DNA of 9,835 nt from DSUN01 sp035527715 (lineage in GTDB: Bacteria; Planctomycetota; PUPC01; DSUN01). Below are positions 5,727 to 9,835 of this stretch, piece by piece (the stretch's first letter is position 1; each line of letters opens with the position of its first letter). The stretch is taken from NCBI GenBank assembly GCA_035527715.1, contig DATKZY010000163.1:1-9835 (forward strand), given 5' to 3'. The position numbers and the translations under genes were made by a program. Below the pieces are notes generated by a model, which ran no database searches, had not been told where the DNA came from, and was given only the letters and a program-made list of their open reading frames with translations.

Positions 5727-7202
5727 ATGGCGAAGCTGACGATTCGCGTCGAGGACAGGCTGGGCACGATCAGCCCGATGATCTACGGGCACTTCGCCGA
5801 GCACCTGGGCCGCTGCATCTACGAGGGCCTCTGGGTGGGCGAGGGCTCGGCCATCCCGAACACGCGCGGCATCCGCAACGACACGGTGGCCGCGATGCGC
5901 AAGCTGCGCGCGCCAGTCGTCCGCTGGCCGGGCGGCTGCTTCGCCGACGACTATCACTGGCCCGACGGCATCGGCCCGCGCGAGGCGCGCCCCAGCCGCC
6001 TGAACATCTGGTGGCACGACACGGAGTCGAACCACTTCGGCACCCACGAGTTCATTGACCTGTGCCGCCAGACGGGCGCCGAGCCCTACCTCTGCCTCAA
6101 CGTCGGCTCCGGCACGCCCGAGGAGGCCGCGGCCTGGATCGAGTACTGCAACTGCGCGCGCCCGACCACCCGCGCCCAGCAGCGCGCCGCGGGCGGCAGC
6201 CCCGAGCCGTTCCGCGTGAAATACTGGGGCGTGGGCAACGAGAACTGGGGCTGCGGCGGCCGCTTCGCGCCCGACGACTACGCCCGCGAGTACCGCCGCT
6301 TCGCCTGTTACCTGCGCGGCCGCTCCTCGACGCCCATCGAGCTCGTCGCCTGCGGCCACACCACGCCCGACTGGAATCGCAGGTTCCTCGAAACCCTCGG
6401 CGACTTCCGCATGCTCGACCACCTCTCGGTCCACCGCTACTACAACTGCGGCCACGCCACCGAGTTCACCGACACCGAATACTACAACCTCTACCCCCAC
6501 GCCCTCCAGGTGGAGCAGGACATCGCGGAGGCGGCGACGGCCATCGCCCTCTACAACCGCACGGGAAAGAAGGTCGGCGTCATCGTGGACGAGTGGGGCG
6601 TGTGGCACCCCGAGGCCAGGGGCGACAGCGGACTCTACCAACGCAACACCCTCCGCGACGCCCTCGTCGCCGCCGCGTGCTTCGACGTCTTCAACCGCCA
6701 CGCCGACGTGGTGACCATGGCCAACATCGCCCAGACCATCAACGTCCTCCAGTGCGTCGCCCAGACGCAGGAGGAGAAGATGTGGCTGACGCCGACGTAT
6801 CACGCCTTCGACCTCTACAAGGAGCACATGGGCAACGCCAGCGTGCGGGTAGACGTGGAGGACATGCCGACGGTGGAGGCCCGGAAGGCGGATGGGGCGG
6901 TGGTGCAGCTCCCGGTGATCAGCGCCTCGGCCTCTGTGAATCCCGAGAAGAAGACGCTCCTCCTCACGCTCCAGAACCTGCACCTGACCGAGCCGTGCGA
7001 CGTCGTGGCGCGCCTGCGCGACGGCTCGGCCGAGAAGATCGTGGCCCGACTCCTCACGGCCCGCGACGTGCGCGACTGCAACGGCCCCGACGCTCCGGCC
7101 AAGGTGAGGCCGCGCACCTTCGAGGGCGTGGCCAGGGGCAGCCAGGTCCGCGCCACGCTGCCCCCGCACTCGCTTGTCGCCGCGAAGGTCTCCCTTCGCT
7201 GA
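5727..7202 (+). CDS. abfA: Alpha-L-arabinofuranosidase, GH51
   Basis: The ATG is 6 nt after GAGGAGG (5714-5720). The 491-residue product matches the usual length of bacterial GH51 enzymes. Hallmarks are YGHFAEHLGRCIYEGLW (20-36), RWPGGCFADDYHW (66-78), GVGNENWGCGG (168-178) and VDEWGVW (287-293). By family rule Glu172 in NEN is the acid/base and Glu289 in DEW the nucleophile, in a retaining TIM barrel followed by a beta-sandwich domain from about residue 370. The enzyme releases terminal arabinofuranose from arabinoxylan, arabinan or their oligomers. No signal peptide is present, so it works in the cytoplasm like the divergent GH4. Sharing a palindromic promoter region with GH4 suggests joint control, probably in use of arabinose- and uronate-bearing oligosaccharides. 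Confidence 0.95.
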   Translation: MAKLTIRVEDRLGTISPMIYGHFAEHLGRCIYEGLWVGEGSAIPNTRGIRNDTVAAMRKLRAPVVRWPGGCFADDYHWPDGIGPREARPSRLNIWWHDTESNHFGTHEFIDLCRQTGAEPYLCLNVGSGTPEEAAAWIEYCNCARPTTRAQQRAAGGSPEPFRVKYWGVGNENWGCGGRFAPDDYAREYRRFACYLRGRSSTPIELVACGHTTPDWNRRFLETLGDFRMLDHLSVHRYYNCGHATEFTDTEYYNLYPHALQVEQDIAEAATAIALYNRTGKKVGVIVDEWGVWHPEARGDSGLYQRNTLRDALVAAACFDVFNRHADVVTMANIAQTINVLQCVAQTQEEKMWLTPTYHAFDLYKEHMGNASVRVDVEDMPTVEARKADGAVVQLPVISASASVNPEKKTLLLTLQNLHLTEPCDVVARLRDGSAEKIVARLLTARDVRDCNGPDAPAKVRPRTFEGVARGSQVRATLPPHSLVAAKVSLR

Positions 7203-7213
7203 GGCCCTCGCGC

Positions 7214-7241
7214 TTGCTTTTCGGGGCTGCTTTGCTACAAT
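7214..7241 (+). promoter_or_regulatory. Promoter of gatC
   Basis: TTGCTT (7214-7219) and TACAAT (7236-7241) are 16 bp apart. The start near 7248 gives a leader of about 38 nt. It lies directly after the GH51 stop, so gatC need not depend on the GH51 promoter. Confidence 0.55.
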
Positions 7242-7285
7242 GGCGGCGTTTCCAACCGGGTCGGTAGGCCGAGAGTTCGACGACC

Positions 7286-7573
7286 ATGAGCCTCCCACGC
7301 GAGCAGATTGACTACGTGGCCCACCTGTCGCGTCTCGCGCTCAGCGACGCCGAGCGCGAGCGGTTCGGCAGTGAGCTTGCCAGCATCCTCGCCTACGTCG
7401 AGAAGCTCAACGAATTGGACACCTCGGGCGTTCCGCCGACCGTGCACGTCATGGGCCTGCGGAACGTGTTCCGCGGGGACGTCGAGCGCCCCTCGACGAG
7501 CCGCGACGCGATGCTCGCCGGCGCCCCCGCCAGGGCCTGCGGCTTCTACCTCGTGCCGAAGATACTCGACTGA
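7286..7573 (+). CDS. gatC: Asp-tRNA(Asn)/Glu-tRNA(Gln) amidotransferase subunit C
   Basis: The 95-residue protein has typical GatC size and sequence: an N-terminal helix IDYVAHLSRLALSDAERERF, then FGSELASILAYVEKLNELDTSGVPPT (about residues 27-52), and the late region VMGLRNVFRGDVERPS. GatC is the small belt subunit that holds GatA and GatB together. The complex amidates Glu-tRNA(Gln) and/or Asp-tRNA(Asn), using glutamine or asparagine as nitrogen donor. The ribosome site is weak (GAGAG at 7271-7275). The usual partner gatA does not follow: the next gene is FabZ-like, so gatA and gatB must lie elsewhere. It has its own promoter, which fits a housekeeping gene placed between unrelated neighbours. 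Confidence 0.95.
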   Translation: MSLPREQIDYVAHLSRLALSDAERERFGSELASILAYVEKLNELDTSGVPPTVHVMGLRNVFRGDVERPSTSRDAMLAGAPARACGFYLVPKILD

Positions 7574-7579
7574 TGAATT

Positions 7580-7669
7580 GGATGGGTGGATGAATGGATG
7601 GATGACAGAACGGACAGGCCGGGTTGCGCCCCTCGTCCACTCATCCACCCATCCATTCATCCATCCATG
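7580..7669. repeat. Inverted pair of GGATGGAT-type simple repeats
   Basis: Starting 7 nt after the gatC stop, 7580-7605 is made of GGAT/GGATGA units. The region 7641-7669 is the same kind of sequence in reverse orientation. The perfect paired core is GGATGAATGGATGG (7588-7601) against 7649-7662, and single mismatches, partly G-U compatible, allow a longer stem. The 35-nt or so between the arms is GC-rich and unremarkable. The structure could act as a gatC terminator or be an inserted repeat element. The gap 7574-7711 contains no gene. Confidence 0.7.
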
Positions 7670-7711
7670 CGGTCATGCAGCCAGCTAATGCCCCTCTAGG
7701 AGAAAGTCGCC

Positions 7712-8188
7712 GTGCCGAAGCCGCCGATAGTGGACCCCGCGACGATTGACACGAGCCAGGTCCAGTACGACATCGAGGCGATCCGCCGCTTCAACAAGCA
7801 GCGCTACGAGATGGAGCAGCTCACCGCGATCGTGCATGTGGACCGCCAGAAGCGGACCATCGTCGCCTACAAGGACCTCACGGAGAACGAGTTCTGGATC
7901 CGCGGGCACATCCCGGGGCGGCCGCTGATGCCGGGCGTGATCATGTGTGAGGCGGTGGCGCAGGCCGCCAGCTTCCTCATCGCCCAGTGCCTCGACGACC
8001 CGCCCGACTTCGTGGGCTACGGGGGCATGGACCAGGTGCGCTTCCGCGGCGAGGTGAAGCCCGGCGACCGCTTCCTCATCGTCGGCCAGATCGAGAGCCT
8101 GCGCCGCGGCTACGCCGTCATGCGCGCCCAGGCATTCGTCGGCACCCACATGGCCTTCGAGGGCGTCATCATCGGCGTCCCCATGTAG
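7712..8188 (+). CDS. fabZ: FabZ-like 3-hydroxyacyl-[acyl-carrier-protein] dehydratase
   Basis: GTG 7712 follows AGGAG (7698-7702) by 9 nt. The 158-residue hot-dog-fold protein carries the FabZ signature HIPGRPLMPGVIMCEAVAQ (residues 66-84). His66 and Glu80 are the expected catalytic pair that removes water from 3-hydroxyacyl-ACP in fatty acid elongation. The second conserved stretch, DQVRFRGEVKPGDRF (107-121), lines the substrate tunnel in the family. Compared with E. coli FabZ it has an extra N-terminal stretch of roughly 20-35 residues (DPATIDTSQVQYDIEAIRRF). I associate such an extension with planctomycete versions. It could serve fatty acid synthesis or a secondary lipid pathway; no other fab gene lies in the window. 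The next gene starts 13 nt after its stop, so the two are probably translated from one message. Confidence 0.9.
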   Translation: MPKPPIVDPATIDTSQVQYDIEAIRRFNKQRYEMEQLTAIVHVDRQKRTIVAYKDLTENEFWIRGHIPGRPLMPGVIMCEAVAQAASFLIAQCLDDPPDFVGYGGMDQVRFRGEVKPGDRFLIVGQIESLRRGYAVMRAQAFVGTHMAFEGVIIGVPM

Positions 8189-8201
8189 GACGGCGCGCGC
8201 A

Positions 8202-9284
8202 ATGACGGGGCAAGAGCGTTTTCTCACCGCCCTCCGCCGCCAGCAGCCCGATCGCGTGCCGGTGTGGGAACTGATCGTCAACGAGCCGGTGATTCGCGCG
8301 CTCCACGGCCCGGGCGTGTCCTACCACGACTTCTGCGACCTCGAGGGCCTCGATGGCGTGACCGCCTTCGAGGACCAGCGCCTCACGCGCCTCGCCCCCC
8401 ACACCGTCCGCGACGAGTGGGGCATCGCCTGGCGCACCGACGAGGCGACCGGCATCCCCTATCGCACCGACGGCCCCATCCACTCGCCCGCCGACCTCGA
8501 CCGCTACCAGCCCCCCGACCCCGATGCCGCCCACCGCCTCGACGGCCTCGCCCAAGCCGTCCGCCGCTTCGGCGGCCGCCGCGCCGTCGTGTTCCTCAGC
8601 CACGATGCCTTCGAGTTCTCCCACTACCTCTACGGCTTCGAGAATCTGCTCATGGCCTACGCCCTCGAGCCCGAGGTGGCCCATCGCCTCGCCCGCATCG
8701 TCACCGACTACAAGCGGCGCGTGTGCGAGCGCGCCGCCGCCCTCGGCGCCGACGTGTTGCTCACCGGCGACGACTACGCGAACCGCAAAGCCCCCCTCAT
8801 GTCGCCCGCCCACTTCCGCCAGTTCGTCCTCCCCTACCTCAAGGAGATGGTGGACACCGCTCGCCGCCTGGGCAAGCCCTTCGTCAAGCACACCGACGGC
8901 AATCTCTGGCCGATCCTCGACGACATCGTGGACACCGGCATTGACGCCCTCGACCCCATCGAGCCGATTGCGGGGATGGACATCGGGGAGGTGAAGACCC
9001 GCTACGGCGGCCGCATCGCCGTGTGCGGCAACGTGGACTGCGGCGAGCTCCTCAGCCGCGGCACCCCCGAGCAGGTGGTCGAGGCCGTGAAGGAGACCAT
9101 CGCCAAGGCCAGTCCTGGCGGCGGCCACATCCTCGCCTCGTCCAACAGCATCCACCCAGCCGTCCGTCCTGAGAACTACCGTGCCATGCTGGCCGCCGCC
9201 CGCCGCTTCGGCCGCTACCCCCTCGACCCCGCCCTGGTCGCCGCGTATCGCACGAGCGACTACATCGCCCGGTACGCCGTGTGA
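8202..9284 (+). CDS. Uroporphyrinogen decarboxylase (URO-D) family protein, methyltransferase-like
   Basis: The 360-residue protein has the URO-D TIM-barrel layout: the opening MTGQERFLTALRRQQPDRVPV, then LLTGDDYANRKAPLMSP (186-202), FVKHTDGNLWPILDDIVDTG (227-246), DALDPIEP (248-255), VCGNVDC (274-280) and ASSNSIHPAVRPENY (312-326). True HemE has an N-terminal arginine-rich substrate motif that I do not see. The His230 and GNVDC features fit the MtaA/CmuA-like branch, which moves methyl groups from corrinoids to thiols using zinc. The usual late Cys is replaced by the SSNS stretch, so metal binding and the reaction are uncertain. Such proteins are numerous in Planctomycetota and related phyla, mostly without known substrates. 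It is 13 nt downstream of the FabZ-like gene; TAGGA (8186-8190) overlaps that stop codon and may serve as its ribosome site. Confidence 0.85.
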   Translation: MTGQERFLTALRRQQPDRVPVWELIVNEPVIRALHGPGVSYHDFCDLEGLDGVTAFEDQRLTRLAPHTVRDEWGIAWRTDEATGIPYRTDGPIHSPADLDRYQPPDPDAAHRLDGLAQAVRRFGGRRAVVFLSHDAFEFSHYLYGFENLLMAYALEPEVAHRLARIVTDYKRRVCERAAALGADVLLTGDDYANRKAPLMSPAHFRQFVLPYLKEMVDTARRLGKPFVKHTDGNLWPILDDIVDTGIDALDPIEPIAGMDIGEVKTRYGGRIAVCGNVDCGELLSRGTPEQVVEAVKETIAKASPGGGHILASSNSIHPAVRPENYRAMLAAARRFGRYPLDPALVAAYRTSDYIARYAV

Positions 9285-9316
9285 GAATCGGGCCGTGTGG
9301 ATTCTTCGGCCGGGGC

Positions 9317-9345
9317 TTGCTCCAGGCGGGGCGCGCGCTTATACT
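9317..9345 (+). promoter_or_regulatory. Promoter of the right-end lipoprotein gene
   Basis: TTGCTC (9317-9322) and TATACT (9340-9345) are 17 bp apart. Transcription would start near 9352, giving a leader of about 58 nt to ATG 9410. It indicates a transcript separate from the URO-D gene. Confidence 0.6.
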
Positions 9346-9409
9346 GTAGGCGACAGGGCCGGGGCGGCGTGGGCTCCGTTCGAGGTCCTCTTGAGGGAAG
9401 GATTCCGCG

Positions 9410-9835
9410 ATGCGTGAGGAAGAGCGTGTGGTTGGGACGTCGTGCCGCACGGCGCCGTGGCTGAGGCTGGCCGCGGTGGCGGGGCTCGCCGTCTTCTCGA
9501 CGGCCGGGTGCAGCTTCTGGGGGTTCGGCGGGAGCGGCCCGGTGGAGAAGGAGACGGCCTATCGCCTCCACGGGCGCGCGCCCTGGAAGGTGGCCGACAA
9601 CTCGGCCTACAAGCGCATCCTGGAGAGCTCGTTCCAGGCGGTGTCGTGGGGCGCCGTGTCGCGGGAGAGCGCCGGCGTGGCGACGAGCCAGGCCACGTTC
9701 CGCCAGTCGTCACGCCGCTACTGGGGCTCGATCTTCCTCCTCGGCTGGGCGCCCGGCGAGAGCCGCATCCTGCTCGACAAGGGGGGCGACAAGACCGAGC
9801 GCCTCGTCGGACAGTCGGGGACCTTTATCCCCGGC
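9410..9835 (+). CDS. Putative lipoprotein, 3' end outside the window
   Basis: From ATG 9410, 7 nt after AAGGA (9398-9402), the frame stays open for 142 codons to the window edge. Residues 1-34 look like a lipoprotein signal: an unusually long, acidic start (MREEERVVG), then a hydrophobic stretch after R19 and a lipobox ending in STAGC, with Cys34 as the lipidated residue. The mature part is polar and Ser-rich, with AYKRILESSFQAVSWGAVSR and a hydrophobic, aromatic patch RRYWGSIFLLGWAPGES (about 104-120). I recognise no family. It is not visibly related to the lipoprotein at 234. Because it is cut off, length and function cannot be judged. Confidence 0.7.
   Translation, partial: MREEERVVGTSCRTAPWLRLAAVAGLAVFSTAGCSFWGFGGSGPVEKETAYRLHGRAPWKVADNSAYKRILESSFQAVSWGAVSRESAGVATSQATFRQSSRRYWGSIFLLGWAPGESRILLDKGGDKTERLVGQSGTFIPG

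Noticed and set aside
5706..7298. A 530-codon minus-strand frame opposite GH51
   Set aside because: It is an antisense shadow with no recognisable domain, while the GH51 frame has its catalytic motifs in place.
7580..7669. CRISPR array
   Set aside because: The repeat is a tetranucleotide tract in inverted orientation, with no regular repeat-spacer pattern and no cas gene nearby.
8169..9155. A 328-codon minus-strand frame opposite the URO-D gene
   Set aside because: It is a Gly/Val/Glu/Ala-rich shadow with no ribosome site or motif; the plus-strand frame is clearly the gene.
1..9835. tRNA, rRNA, insertion sequence or attachment site
   Set aside because: No cloverleaf, rRNA-like stretch, transposase or integrase was seen in any frame.

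Overview
The window comes from a GC-rich bacterial genome. Several things suggest the PVC superphylum, most likely Planctomycetota: two lipoproteins of a planctomycete flavour, a lone gatC, a FabZ-type dehydratase with a long N-terminal extension, a URO-D-family protein, and an exported protein of a type I recall mainly from Planctomycetota and Verrucomicrobiota. This is inference from protein character only; no rRNA or other marker is present. Promoters are unusually easy to read: seven candidate sites match TTGACA/TATAAT-like boxes, six with 17-bp spacers and one with 16 bp.

Left part (1-952): a possible terminator of an upstream gene, a strong promoter, and a lipoprotein gene that stops at TGA 666-668. 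The same frame continues with protein-like sequence to 854. The TGA sits in a Cys-Pro-Ser-stop context, and a 7-bp hairpin with a GGT loop begins 11 nt after it. Selenocysteine recoding, a nonsense mutation and a base-call error are all possible. GC-rich hairpins close the gene.

Centre (953-5567, minus strand): a radical SAM protein with the cysteine layout of the MJ0619/tetraether synthase family, preceded by two tandem promoters. Next come a 57-codon remnant on the plus strand that looks like the end of a beta-sandwich domain, an exported protein of unknown function, and a GH4 NAD-dependent glycosidase of the CHG subgroup. GH4 and the exported protein are probably co-transcribed.

Right part (5568-9835, plus strand): a divergent promoter pair whose two -35 boxes form a perfect 8-bp inverted repeat links GH4 to a GH51 alpha-L-arabinofuranosidase. 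A GH4 enzyme of this subgroup next to a GH51 suggests intracellular debranching of arabinose- and uronic-acid-substituted plant polysaccharide, such as glucuronoarabinoxylan oligomers. Then follow gatC with its own promoter, an inverted pair of GGATGGAT-type repeats, a FabZ-like dehydratase, a closely coupled URO-D-family protein, and a second lipoprotein with its own promoter that runs off the window.

The items most worth a second look are the interrupted lipoprotein with its SECIS-like hairpin, the bacterial Tes-like radical SAM enzyme, and the shared divergent -35 palindrome controlling the glycosidases.
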